Source: Chaenocephalus aceratus (Eukaryota > Chordata > Actinopteri > Perciformes > Channichthyidae). From it: a stretch of 64,000 bases of DNA. Below, piece by piece: positions 1 to 10,361 of this stretch. Each line of letters opens with the position of its first letter. The stretch's first letter is position 1. Both the position numbers and the translations under genes were made by a program. The stretch lies in NCBI GenBank assembly GCA_023974075.1, contig JAMFTG010000056.1, positions 116,001 to 180,000 on the forward strand, written 5' to 3'. The notes under the pieces are model-generated. The model saw only the letters and a list, made by a program, of their open reading frames with translations, was not told the DNA's origin and made no database searches.

Positions 1-620
1 CTTGGTCTTAGCCAATAGTCGTATTTTGAAAAAGCAGGTCTTGACTACAATACTAACCTGCTTATCAAATTTAAAGGCGCTGTTGAAGGTCACTCCAAGG
101 TTCATGACAGAGGGGAGGATATTTGTATTGAGGGAGTTGGGTGGGGTCCAAAAAAGATGACCTCGGTCTTGCTCTCATTGAGGGTGAGGAAGTGTTGGCT
201 CAGCCAGGATTTAATCTCTGTTAAGCAGTCCTTCAACTGCTGTAGTGAGTTGGCATTTTGATTGAGAGGCAGATAGATCTATACATCATCAGCGTAACAA
301 TGGAAGGGGATATTATGTTTTGTGAGAATTGAACTATAGGGGCAGTATGTACAATAGAAAAAAGGATGGGGCCCAGAATCGAGCCTTGGGGAACCCCACA
401 GGTAAGAGGGGCTTTGGCAGAGGAGAAGGCACCCAACTGCACTGAGAAGCTACGGTCCGTCAAATAAGACCTGAACCATGCAAGGGCAGAGCCTGTAATG
501 CCTGCGGACTGTTCAAGCCGTGACAACAGGATACTATGATCCACAGTGTCAAAGGCAGCAGTTAAATCTAACCGCACCAAGACAGCTGGGCTGCCTGAGT
601 CGGCGGCTAAGAGTAGATCA
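1..620 (-). pseudogene. L2-like LINE reverse transcriptase fragment, broken
   Basis: Read on the minus strand this is the middle of a non-LTR retrotransposon reverse transcriptase. Visible in order are LDLTAAFDTVDH (catalytic box A, near 560-525), a WFRSYLTDR segment, CGVPQGSILGP (near 400-368) and then, in a different frame, the catalytic YADD at 296-285. The open frame from 580 breaks by a frameshift near 345, and a stop codon follows YADD at 281-279. Downstream, a frame with LKDCLTEIKSWL and LNESKTEVIFFG is still readable towards position 130. The fragment runs off the left edge of the window, so its 3' end is not seen. The order and spacing fit the L2/Rex1-like LINE groups of fishes; the exact clade is an inference. 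It cannot encode an active enzyme. Confidence 0.88.
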
Positions 621-1202
621 TTAAAAACTCTGTATGGCTTCTGCTTGTAGTGTTTAATATAAAAGAATGCTAGAAAGTGAAGATGTCACCTCTAAGTTTG
701 CTACAGAGGTCGATGTAATTTGTTTTTAAATCTCAAATCCCAATATTTTTTTTATTTTCAAGTCTGTCAGTTTTTTGTTTTTCCCAATTATTTTTACCTT
801 CTGTCTGTTTACTTCCTGTTTCTTCTTGTACATACTTACTTTCAGTCTTCTCCTGCTGTTCCCTTTAGTGATTACTTCTTATCTACTTTTGCTAGATGTG
901 TTGTCTTCTATTGTTCCCTTCAGTGTTGATTTCCTGTCTGTCTTCTTCTGCTGTTCCCTTAACGTGTCTCTTTAAAGAACTCTATGATTGGCAGTAAATG
1001 CCTTCCTCTTTCACATGAGAGTCTCGGTGTGCCTCTAAATGTCGTGTGAGGTCTTGTATTATTCCCTGTTTGCGCTTGTCACTTGTCACTTGATGTCATC
1101 TGACAGCACCGTGTTAACAAGGAACATGTCTCGTACACGTTACGACTCCACGCAGTGAGCCTGACTGTTATTCAGTGTGTTAGTGCTGATGTAGCACATT
1201 CC
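621..1202. other. Unassigned AT-rich sequence
   Basis: Pyrimidine-rich on the plus strand (about 720-975), with short fortuitous ORFs made of F, L, S and Y. I see no gene, splice context or recognisable repeat. Confidence 0.5.
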
Positions 1203-1240
1203 TCACACACACACACACACACACATACACCCACACACAT

Positions 1241-1327
<87 letters not shown>
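1203..1327. repeat. (CA)n microsatellite
   Basis: A nearly pure CA dinucleotide tract of about 120 bp with a few interruptions (ATACACCC, ATACACGC) at its left end. It directly abuts the GGGGAC element at 1328-1586. Confidence 0.97.
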
Positions 1328-1328
<1 letters not shown>

Positions 1329-1586
1329 CATGTATACATCACTTCAGGGGACATTACATTGACTTACATGCATTTCCTGGAGACTTATCCTAACCTTAAC
1401 CATAACCAACACATGCCTAACCCTTACCCTTAACCTTACCCTAATCCTAAACCTAACCAAGTCTTCACCCTAAAATTAATGATCCCCCTCATGGGGACCT
1501 CCAATGTGTCCCCATAAGGGAAGCCAGTCCCCACACGTGACTATGTAAACATATGTAGGTCCTCACAAGTATAGTAATGCTAGTCC
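1328..1586 (-). mobile_element. GGGGAC interspersed repeat, copy 1, flanked by CA tracts
   Basis: One of three copies in the window (also 6205-6444 and 33300-33544). Read on the minus strand it begins TCTAGCATTACTATACTTG, carries several GGGGAC and GGTCCCC words and a stretch of degenerate TTAGGG-like words, and ends GATGTATACATGG. All three copies are bounded on both sides by TG dinucleotide tracts in the same relative orientation. The class is unknown to me: it could be a short DNA element or a microsatellite-associated repeat. It has no coding capacity. Confidence 0.8.
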
Positions 1587-1596
1587 ACACACACAC

Positions 1597-1670
<74 letters not shown>
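1587..1670. repeat. (CA)n microsatellite
   Basis: About 84 bp of CA with one GC interruption. It forms the outer edge of inverted duplication IR1; the matching arm ends in a TG tract at 11930-11989. Confidence 0.97.
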
Positions 1671-1672
<2 letters not shown>

Positions 1673-3351
1673 AAGCTGTCAGATTACCTTATGCAGTATG
1701 AAGTCAAACTCTGCTGCATGTAGTGGATGTACCGTACAAGTAGATTTAAAAGGACTCATTCTTTTAAAAAACGAATTGGGTTTTTACAAAAAGAGGTCAG
1801 GTTTTGATAATTGAAAAAACATATTTTTCTGCATAGCATTTATTTTTTGTGTACATTTTCAGTTGTTTACAAATTATCATCAAATAACTCAAAACAAGCC
1901 TTCTCAAGGTCTATCGGATTGAAAGATGATATTTTTCAAGGGAGTTTTATTGTTTTATACTTGTATTAGTGTTATTAAGGAGACTTTGGTGCAAGGTCAT
2001 CATCCCATTGTGTTTCCCTTTGTGTTTTATGTGTTATATTTATTATTTTTGTCTGTAAAAATCACAAGACGACATTGAAATGTACAGCGATTTGCAATTT
2101 AATATGTAGATACATTTTGGGTTACATATTGTGAGAAACTAATCTTCTCTATGTTTTCATTCTGACCGCGTGCCAATGTGAAACAATGTGAAAACGATCA
2201 ACATACATTTACAAGGTTGGCTGAACATGTCTTAGGTTTCAGAGCCTTCTAGTGTTACAGGTTAGAAAACAATGTAGGGAAAGGTCATGAAGCAAACCAC
2301 TAATGAATATTTAATACACACAGACACTTTCACACTGCGGTCTTCTTATTACCACGCTCAGTGTCTTGTTTGTCATGTTCAATCTGCCATAGTTAGCTAA
2401 TGGAGTTGTGGAGCCTCATCAGGTAGCATGTGTCGGTGTTAACCAGGAGAGTCCAAACTTTGTTCACAGACAGAAAAATATACGAAGGGCTGGGCCACGC
2501 ACTAGAGGTGAGGTGTATCGCCTCATAGGTTAGCAAAGTTCATCAAATGTAGGGAAATGATGCTTAATACTTGAATATGCTTTCAGAAAAACAACAGCCG
2601 ATACATCAAAGCTCACCGGAGGGTTTCATTGATTGTGTTAGCAGCTCATTCCTTAAAGCAGAAGCTTCAGACTGTTATCATGAGAGGAAACATGAAGGGT
2701 TTATTTCAAGCGTGTTATGAAAACAAGTTATTGGGCTTTTTTCTTAGATTTCTTAGATTTGATAGAAAATGTTTTCATCTGAAGACCATACTCCAACATA
2801 CTTTTTGAATTTGCTGAGGGCCGATTCAAAATGGCCCCCGGGCACCCCTGGTGTAAACAAACGATCTTTGTTGCACTTTACTTCCTGAGGTGTTTCTATG
2901 AATGTAGAACACTTGAGAAAGCAGCTAATATGAACTTCACTTGTGGCCACAACACGATGTTCCTTTTTCATTTTGAAGGTAGCAATGAATATCACCTTAT
3001 CTTGACTCTGAGTTTGCCCCTGCTTCGTTTGTTACGTGGAGCTTTCCAGGCTTGAAATATCTGCAGGCGGTGAAATGTTGACACCCACCTCCAGAGTTTG
3101 AATACATCTCCTAACATGCCGTTATGAATGCATGCAGAGAAAATCTTCAGCTCTCAAGACTCAGCCAAACAAATAAATACAAACCCGTCTCACATGTTCC
3201 AGAATGATCGATATGACCTTTCAATCAGGAGAGACGTGACGTATGAAATACACGTTTATTACCGGGACACATGTAGAAGAAAATGATGATTGACAGATTA
3301 CAACAATGAATTAACTGATGTTTGGAGATTAGGCCCCGGTTTGTAGGATGA
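1671..3351 (+). repeat. Inverted duplication IR1, left arm
   Basis: This 1.68-kb segment matches the reverse complement of 10358-11929 almost base for base over most of its length. The match starts beside the CA tract with TGAAGCTGTCAGATTACC and ends with GATTAGGCCCCGG. The left arm carries 82 extra bases (3035-3116) that the right arm lacks. It includes an end piece of repeat family R (from about 3212). Short ORFs at 2753-2995 (minus) and 2831-3055 (plus) have no recognisable domain and are not convincing genes. Confidence 0.92.
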
Positions 3352-3960
3352 TCATTCGGGGGGGAAAACCGCTCCGATTAACCCCCTCTAGACACCGGTG
3401 GTGGTGATAAGTGGTTCGGTCTGGTCTGAAGGAAGAAGGATTAGCTTGGCCCTGAATTAGGAGACAGGAGGCGAAGGAGTGGCGGAGGGTTGTGCGTTGA
3501 CACCTGAAATGACAATATTGTCCTCTTTTATCCTCACACCGGTATCTACTTGTCTTTCCTCCTTTTTATTTTATTTTATATATTTTCTTATAACTAATGC
3601 TGTTGATATATTGTAATTTTAAGGGTGTCTATTACCATCTGGCCGGGGACAACAGCTGGAAATTAGCCATGTCGGCTAAAGCTGCACCATTTACTGTTTT
3701 TGTGACAGTTCATCGATGGGGACTGTCCACGACACTATAAATAAATAAACTAAACTAAAACTAAACTAAACTAAACTAAAACTAAACAACTGACAGAGAG
3801 GGAAGAGCAGATTTAAAGGGGTTAGCAGGTACGATGATTGGCTAGCTGGGGAGCAACGCCCCTGATTACTTAATGGAAGAGGAGATTGAAGTGACGTGTA
3901 ACACCAGGGGGTATTGGTCTTCCTCATTGAACTTGCGCTAAGCTTCATTTGTCTGCACTG
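3212..3960 (-). mobile_element. Interspersed repeat family R, copy 1, with a LINE insertion
   Basis: This repeat recurs at 10361-10480 (truncated), 52010-52545 and 55060-55560. Landmarks on the plus strand here are TTTATTACCGGGACACATG, GATTAGGCCCC, CTAGACACCGGTGG, CACCTGAAATGACA and finally CTTGCGCTAAGCTTCATTTG. On the minus strand it has a GGTAATAAAC polyadenylation-like signal close to one end, which would suit a solo LTR, but I cannot fix TG/CA ends or a target duplication. The core is about 480 bp; the extra length is the LINE tail at 3516-3786. Confidence 0.72.
3516..3786 (+). mobile_element. LINE 3' tail inserted in repeat R
   Basis: This block interrupts repeat R between CCTGAAATGACA and CTGACAGAGAGGG, which are contiguous in the copies at 52330 and 55255. 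It ends in an AAATAAATAAACTAAAC-type tandem tail, as fish LINE insertions do. A short CAA or ACAA is found on both sides and may be the target duplication. No coding sequence remains. Confidence 0.65.
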
Positions 3961-4639
3961 ATTTCAGTTTTTTGCTAATGCCCATATGGCACATTTGATA
4001 TACCTGTGACCTCGTTCCAAAAATACATTCTAACAGCACATGGACTCTGGAAATATTTCTCCATTTTAAGATTTAAGAGCATTCCATGGAATATAACAAA
4101 AAGTGTTTCTGAAGTGAATTACCTACCCCACCTTTAACACGTTAAATAATTTGTCATGAATAAATACTGATCCTGACATTTCTCGGTGCTTATTGATCTC
4201 ACTGTGTTAAAAAAAAATAATAATAAGGAAGTGATGATAACCACTTTTCAAAAACCTTGACAAGGTGTGTTATTTATATTCTGAGTAATCACAGAAGCCA
4301 GCGTTTCCTACAGACCTCGTTTCCAGTGAACAGAAGGCCGCTGTGGGCGAAACAGCACTTGATATTAAAAATAGATAAAGGGAAAACATAACATAAAAGC
4401 AGCAGCAAAGTGTTTTCATTAAGAGTGCTTTTGTTTTAGCTTCTCACATAAACTCATGAATCCGCCGGCTACAAATCCGATTTCTGATTATCTGCTTTTC
4501 TTTTGTCTCAAATGTTCTGTTGACTTTTGAATCCAATAGAAACGCTACAATAGAAGAAGTCATGAGAGAGAATAACTGTGACAACACAAGAAAGTTCTCA
4601 TTGTCCTTCAGTTTTCACACACCTTATAGCATGTCAAAT
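3961..4639. other. Mostly unassigned; contains a MITE-2 end at 4060-4137
   Basis: At 4060-4137 the bases AAGAGCATTCCATGGAATAT through TACCCCACCTTTAA match one end of MITE-2 (compare 5380-5443). The remainder, about 4140-4639, shows no gene or recognised repeat. Confidence 0.6.
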
Positions 4640-4932
4640 AAAGATGTCAACCCCTTAGAAAAGTCCCACCCCTTAGCCAATCACAAACAGTTTGTGCGCT
4701 AGCCAATAGAAGCACGAGTGTCACCTAGTGATTTCACTATGTTACGGAAGTAAACTAAAAGTGTAATGGAGGCGTTTCAGGCAGTGAGGGGGAGTGTGTG
4801 GGAGAGAAGGATGTTAGGCTTTGAAGACCATTGACATGCACATAAACCTATAGGTATGTGTTATTTATATATATATATATAACACATACAGGAAAGGGAA
4901 AAACCCCAACAATTATTACTGGGCCTCTTTAA
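4640..4932 (+). mobile_element. MITE-1 fragment (3' part, no array)
   Basis: Matches the far half of MITE-1: CCACCCCTTAGCCAATCAC, GCGCTAGCCAATAGAAGC, GGGGGAGTGTGTGGGAGAG, then AGACCATTGACATGCACATA and a terminal GGGCCTCTTTAATAAGG. A small TATATATA tract sits at 4864-4881. The array-bearing end is missing. Confidence 0.75.
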
Positions 4933-5052
4933 TAAGGATAATTAAGGATGTGTATTTTGTAAATTGTGTAACTTTAAAAAAATTAAATGTAATTATATTA
5001 TAACTTTTGTTTTACTTAATACTTTTGTATGTATGCTTCTATGTAACATTAA

Positions 5053-5443
5053 AGGTACAGTAGGGTATGTAAGAATGGAGAAACCAGCTTGAATGCGCTA
5101 GAATTTGGAAATACACAACCGGAAAAAATCTGCCCCTTCCTTCAGACTTCCTCACAGAGCCCCTCCTCCAACACACACGAACGCGCACATGACCAATGAG
5201 GGCACGAGATAAGTGTGTGCACAGATGGAAGGCTGACAGGCAGGTAGCCCATCCAGTTACTTTAGCCGGCCGGCTCAGATGATTGGTCGTGCTTTTTACA
5301 GCGCCACGGCTTCCACAGATGACATTTTGTTATGGATTTATTGTCAAAGCACTTCAGATATTCATTGCTATCGGGATGATAAGAGCATTCCATGGAATAT
5401 AACAACAAGTGTTTCTGAAGTGAATCACCTACCCCACCTTTAA
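5053..5443 (+). mobile_element. MITE-2 (TTAAAGGTGGGG family), intact-length copy
   Basis: A short non-coding element with inverted ends: AAAGGTACAGTAGGGTA on the left and TACCCCACCTTTAA on the right. It contains TTCCATGGAATATAACAA near the right end. A second copy lies at 25430-26122, enlarged by a nested insertion, and an end fragment is at 4060-4137. The superfamily is not certain. Confidence 0.75.
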
Positions 5444-5522
5444 GCTGTCTTTGGCTCTTTTCTGCTGCAACAACGTACGTTTCCCCTCTGTGGGATGAAT
5501 AAAGGGATTCTGATTCTGATAA
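5444..5522 (+). mobile_element. LINE 3' tail
   Basis: The sequence TTTCCCCTCTGTGGGATGAA followed by AATAAAGGGATTCTGATTCTGAT is the typical end of a fish LINE with a short GATTCT tandem tail. It is duplicated in inverted form at 25347-25425, so it predates IR2. Confidence 0.65.
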
Positions 5523-6179
5523 AGTGGATCAAAAGGCAGGAAGGAAATAGGAGGAATAGCAATTTCAAGCAGTGCCTAAACAATATGTGTGTGATACATT
5601 TCAAAGCAGACGCCCACATTGCTTTATAGGATCATATTCATGTGATTATAGTCAGGGGTAGATTTGAAAACCCAAACGCTAACAACGCAGCAAACATGGG
5701 GTTAAGTCCCAAATAGCTAACATCCATTTCCAACCAAGCTTTTTTCAGACACATGCCTTAAAAGTGGAGCTGGTTAACTAGAACTGTACCACTTTGTAAT
5801 TTGCATCAAAGGTCTGTCTATCAGCCAAAGAAAGCCCACTTCATTATTCTTCAGAAAATGGGTGTCTTTTATTCTTTGAGGTCCATTTAAAAATGAAAGC
5901 ACTCCAAATGAGTAATGCACACTCCAACTCACCGATTGCTGGTGAAGTCAGAGTAATTATGCATTCCTGTTCTTCGATGGCACTTAACGTTGTTACCTTC
6001 TTCCTACGCACGTTGTTCTTTGACATGGATTGAGTAAAAGATAAATACATGTAGCTTTGAATATGCGGATTAAGAAAAGCTTGAATGATGATTGAAGGAC
6101 AAGTATATATTTATTGTAATCCCTATTCCTACAATCACAATCAACACAACAGTTCAGAGAAGTAGTTTGGAATGAAAGC

Positions 6180-6465
6180 GTGTGTGTGTGTGTGTGTGTG
6201 TGTGGTCTAGCATTACTATACTTGTGGGGACCTACATCTGTTTACATAGTCACGTGTGGGGACTGGCTTCCCTTATGGGGACAAATTGGAGGTCCCCATG
6301 AGGGGGATCATTACTTTTAGGGTGAAGACTTGGTAAGGTTTAGGGTTAGGGTTAGGCATGTGTTGGTTGTGGTTAAGGTTAGGATAAGTCTCCAGGAAAT
6401 GCATGTAAGTCAATGTAATGTCCCCTGAAGTGATGTATACATGGTATGTGTGTGTGTGTGTGTGT

Positions 6466-6510
<45 letters not shown>

Positions 6511-6528
6511 TAGGTAGGTTTAAAAGAG
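6180..6528 (+). mobile_element. GGGGAC repeat, copy 2, inside a TG tract
   Basis: The element proper spans 6205-6444 and is bounded by TG tracts at 6180-6204 and about 6446-6507. The corresponding place in the other IR2 arm (24511-24668) is an uninterrupted CA tract with the same outer flanks, so this copy is an insertion into, or born within, a dinucleotide tract. Sequence landmarks are those of copies 1 and 3. Confidence 0.82.
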
Positions 6529-6839
6529 AGAGAGAGGAATCCAAATGTTGAATCCCTCGAATGTACCTGGTTGAACTCATATCTCATGTGACCTACATAC
6601 TCACACAGGAAAACGAGTGTCAGCTGACGAGTTTATTTTCAAGTTCAAAGCAGCTCCATCGCTGAGAAAAATATGATTTAAAATCTAAACATTGGATGCA
6701 ACATATCATATTGTCTGTGTTTATTTGCCAACCCTCAGACCGACGAACATCATATTTTTTAATAACCTATAAACATTTTAGTTTATGTGCAAAAATGTTT
6801 ACTTTAACTTGTTTTCATTCAGACTTCAATCAGTTTCCT

Positions 6840-7089
6840 TTCCGTAGAGACCTAGTAACATCACTATGCAACACTCACGCTCCTATTAGCTAGCGCTCCT
6901 ACACATTGTACGTGATAGGCTAAGGGGCGGGACATCTCTAAGCGGTTGACCAATCACAACATAGCCGGCCAGCTAACCAATCAGAGCAGACTGGGCTCTG
7001 GTTTCAGACAGAGGGTGAAAAGAGGTGCTGCAGCACAGGCAGTATGAGAAAGATAAAGAGCTGTTTGAACATTAAAGCATGGAGACATG
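6840..7089 (-). mobile_element. MITE-1 body flanking array 1
   Basis: On the minus strand this runs from the array edge through CATGTCTCCATGCTTTAATG, CTGCAGCACCTCTTTTCACC, CTCTGTCTGAAACCAGAGCC, two CCAATCA boxes and CCCGCCCCTTAGCCTATCAC. It is the same body that flanks arrays 2, 3 and 5 and that occurs without an array at 37005-37311. Confidence 0.88.
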
Positions 7090-8108
7090 TAGAGACACTA
7101 CATACTGATATACACCTGAACATCAGCAGGAGAGGACTCTTTAAAGTAGAGACACTACATACTGATATACACCTGAACATCAGCAGGAGAGGACTCTTTA
7201 AAGTAGAGACACTACATACTGATATACACCTGAACATCAGCAGGAGAGGACTCTTTAAAGTAGAGACACTACATACTGATATACACCTGAACATCAGCAG
7301 GAGAGGACTCTTTAAAGTAGAGACACTACACACTGATATACACCTGAACATCAGCAGGAGAGGACTCTTTAAAGTAGAGACACTACATACTGATATACAC
7401 CTGAACATCAGCAAGAGAGGACTCTTTAAAGTAGAGACACTACATACTGATATACACCTGAACATCAGCAGGAGAGGACTCTTTAAAGTAGAGACACTAC
7501 ATACTGATATACACCTGAACATCAGCAAGAGAGGACTCTTTAAAGTAGAGACACTACATACTGATATACACCTGAACATCAGCAGGAGAGGACTCTTTAA
7601 AGTAGAGACACTACATACTGATATACACCTGAACATCAGCAGGAGAGGACTCTTTAAAGTAGAGACACTACATACTGATATACACCTGAACATCAGCAAG
7701 AGAGGACTCTTTAAAGTAGAGACACTACATACTGATATACACCTGAACATCAGCAGGAGAGGACTCTTTAAAGTAGAGACACTACATACTGATATACACC
7801 TGAACATCAGCAAGAGAGGACTCTTTAAAGTAGAGACACTACATACTGATATACACCTGAACATCAGCAGGAGAGGACTCTTTAAAGTAGAGACACTACA
7901 TATTGATATACACCTGAACATCAGCAAGAGAGGACTCTTTAAAGTAGAGACACTACATACTGATATACACCTGAACATCAGCAGGAGAGGACTCTTTAAA
8001 GTAGAGACACTACATACTGATATACACCTGAACATTAGCAGGAGAGGACTCTTTAAAGTAGAGACACTACATACTGATATACACCTGAACATCAGCAGGA
8101 GAGGACTC
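7090..8108 (-). repeat. 57-bp minisatellite array 1 (about 18 copies)
   Basis: Eighteen head-to-tail units of 57 bp. On the minus strand a unit starts TTTAAAGAG and ends AGTGTCTCTAC. Units are nearly identical; five carry an A-for-G change (AGCAAGAGAGG, at about 7410, 7524, 7697, 7811 and 7925) not seen in the other arrays. Since 57 is 19 codons and neither strand's unit has a stop in one frame, ORFs of 402 codons (plus) and 370 codons (minus) run through it. The repetition, the opposite-strand ORFs and the MITE origin argue against a protein gene. Confidence 0.97.
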
Positions 8109-8812
8109 TCATGCAAAATGCACTGTTTGATGTCTTTAATACATCAACATGTGTCCCCGGTGTGTCAGAGAACTCACGCAGCGTCAGGAAATAAACCCCT
8201 CTCTCTTTTCCTCCGTACCCAAATCTCTAAAAACGGGGAACAACGGAGCTGATCCAGATTTGCGTCCGATATGACGTAATATCTGAAATGTGGACCCACG
8301 GGCCAATCAGAAACGTTGCTATCAGAAACAATACCCGACTGCTTTGGACGTAATATGGTCGGTGTTTACATTAGCATCGCTAACGCTCAGAGCTAACCTG
8401 TGCTGGAGAGCATGTGTGTGAAGAAGCAGGAAGTAGAAAGGAACTCACCTTGTGGTATAACCGGCAAGAGAGAAAGCCTTTGAGCTCCAGACTGTTTCAG
8501 AGAGAATCCTTGATAATCCATGATATGGCGTTTCATCACGGCAGCATTTAGTTTAGGCAGTAGCTGCCGGGTCCCGCATGAGCTCAGACCCCTCCTTTCT
8601 TATTGTTTATCAATTCTTTTTTTTTTTTTAAAGCTTTATTCCCGAATCAGCACTTTAGAAACAGGAAGTGAAATGGGATATGAGGCTTGGCTAGAATGGG
8701 TGATCTGTTTAGTATTTTGAGCAAAACACTTCATAGACATGTTTTTTATATATTTTTATATATCTGAGACCTATGCTATTGCCTACAAATAGCACGATAG
8801 GTGACCTTTAAG
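8109..8812 (+). mobile_element. MITE-3 (GGTGAC...CATGCAAAATG family)
   Basis: Starts at the array edge with TCATGCAAAATGCACTGTTT, a terminal sequence I associate with a common teleost MITE, and ends with GCACGATAGGTGACCTTTAA. In between are AACATGTGTCCCCGGTG, ACGGGCCAATCAGAAACG, GCATCGCTAACGCTC and TGGTATAACCGGCAAGAG. It is non-coding; the 66-codon ORF at 8520-8720 is fortuitous. Its left tip is cut by the array. Confidence 0.65.
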
Positions 8813-8939
8813 CTAGAGAATTTCACTTGAAAGCTTGAAGCAACGTGTGCTAAAGATTTGTCAATAACGTTACAACACATTATTATGGATTATAGCTAAA
8901 ACCATTACTTATAATTCATTTACAAATGCCTTTGCTACG

Positions 8940-9145
8940 AAAGGGGCTTGAATCGAAAATAAACTCTAGTAAACAATGCAATCCAATAGAGGTGTTTCGC
9001 GTAGGGAGGAGTGTGTGGGAGAGAAACTCAACAGAGAGATGTTGGCCTTTGCAGACCATTTACATGCACTAAAACTTATATAACACACTACAGGAAAAGG
9101 GAAAACCCCACAAAGTACAATAGGGCTTCTAAATGGCGCATGTGC
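8940..9145 (+). mobile_element. MITE-1 fragment (3' end, no array)
   Basis: Contains GGGAGGAGTGTGTGGGAGAG, TTTGCAGACCATTTACATGC, AACACACTACAGG and CAATAGGGCTTCT, matching the far end of MITE-1. The array-bearing end is absent. Confidence 0.78.
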
Positions 9146-9752
9146 TGTGTTCATTCAAAATAAACATCTGTCTTTACAGGAAGCTAAGTTTTGGCAACAA
9201 AAAAAGGTGGTTAAGGAGATAATTAAATGTTTCATGTCAAACAATTAAAGTTTTTTGTTTTATTATTCTAAGTTTTGGAGGAAGGGTTTATTATGTATCA
9301 TGTTCCCTTTCTCACTTGTCTTGCTGTTGTCCTGTTACATATAGCTGCTGACATTACCCAATCAATGCCACCTACGTTCCCCTCTCGTTCCCTATCTCTC
9401 TCTGTATCCTCTCCTCTTGAAGTGTCTTCTTCTGTGGTCTCAGCATCACAGGACGATCCTCCGTACTGCCTGTTTGCTAAGCTGAACACACTTTTCCCCA
9501 AAGTCTGTTCTGTTTCTCTTTGACTCTTCTTTTTTTGTTGCTTTGGCTCCATCCTCCATGCTTTGGCTCCATCCTCCATGCTGACTCGTGTTATTCATCG
9601 CCAAACCCCCCCCCCCCCATCGAGCCCCTCCAAATGTCACTCCTCAGTGAGAGGGGCAGCAACACAAAGCAGACATGATTGTTCCTCTCTGCGTGTGAGG
9701 ACTTCCTCTGTGATGTGTGTGTTTCGTGTCGGTGTGTGGGTGAGGGATTATG

Positions 9753-9756
<4 letters not shown>
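9146..9756. other. Unassigned sequence with small simple repeats
   Basis: Holds a 20-bp perfect tandem pair at 9541-9580 (GCTTTGGCTCCATCCTCCAT twice) and a C-run at 9606-9618. Short ORFs on both strands overlap and look fortuitous. Confidence 0.5.

Positions 9757-9811
<55 letters not shown>
9757..9811. repeat. (TG)n microsatellite
   Basis: Pure TG tract of about 55 bp. Further TG-rich words precede it from 9717. Confidence 0.96.
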
Positions 9812-9813
<2 letters not shown>

Positions 9814-10173
9814 GCACCACTTCTCACCTGGTTGTGTGAGTCTTTGTGTTTATATATGTGTTGTATCTACTTCTTTTTCAAACTTTGTATGTATTGACTT
9901 GGTATGTCCACATTTACATTCTCAAAATACAAAACTTTATTTATTGAAGGAAGTAAAACAACAAAAAGAAACATGCCTTATCATATGCCTGGATTGTGAA
10001 ATAAGTTGTTGTACATAATGTTTTATAAAACAACGAATAGAAAATAGGTTTAAGCTAAATAAATAAAAAAGTATACAAGTCAAGCTTTGTATACTCAATG
10101 AATTTAAGGCAATCAAACTTTTAAAGGTTATTTGGAGGATGATTTTGAGTTTTTTTAACTTGATATGTTGACT

Positions 10174-10357
<184 letters not shown>

Positions 10358-10361
<4 letters not shown>

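Larger units (their letters stand above)
5053..8108 (+). repeat. Inverted duplication IR2, left arm
   Basis: The whole segment is repeated in inverted order at 22990-26122. Both arms contain, from the outside in, a MITE-2 copy, a LINE tail, about 600 bp with a 68-codon ORF (here 5844-6050, minus), a TG/CA tract, the body of MITE-1 and an 18-copy 57-bp array. Differences: this arm has a GGGGAC element within the TG tract; the other arm has a MITE inside MITE-2. The 55 or so bases next to the array (near 7035-7089) are missing in the other arm. The shared ORF differs at one residue but has no recognised domain. Confidence 0.9.

Noticed and set aside
5844..6050. 68-codon ORF conserved in both IR2 arms (also 24824-25030)
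   Set aside because: The conservation is explained by the duplication of the whole segment. No domain, and just one residue difference, so there is no test of selection.
6325..6360. Interstitial telomere repeat (TTAGGG words)
   Set aside because: Words are degenerate and irregular and belong to the GGGGAC interspersed element, which has the same words in all three copies.
7044..8252. 402-codon plus-strand ORF (and 444-465-codon ORFs at 26828-28241) as repeat-protein genes
   Set aside because: They consist of a 19-residue repeat produced by a 57-bp minisatellite, are open on both strands, and derive from a MITE terminus. No promoter, splice context or non-repeat domain is seen.
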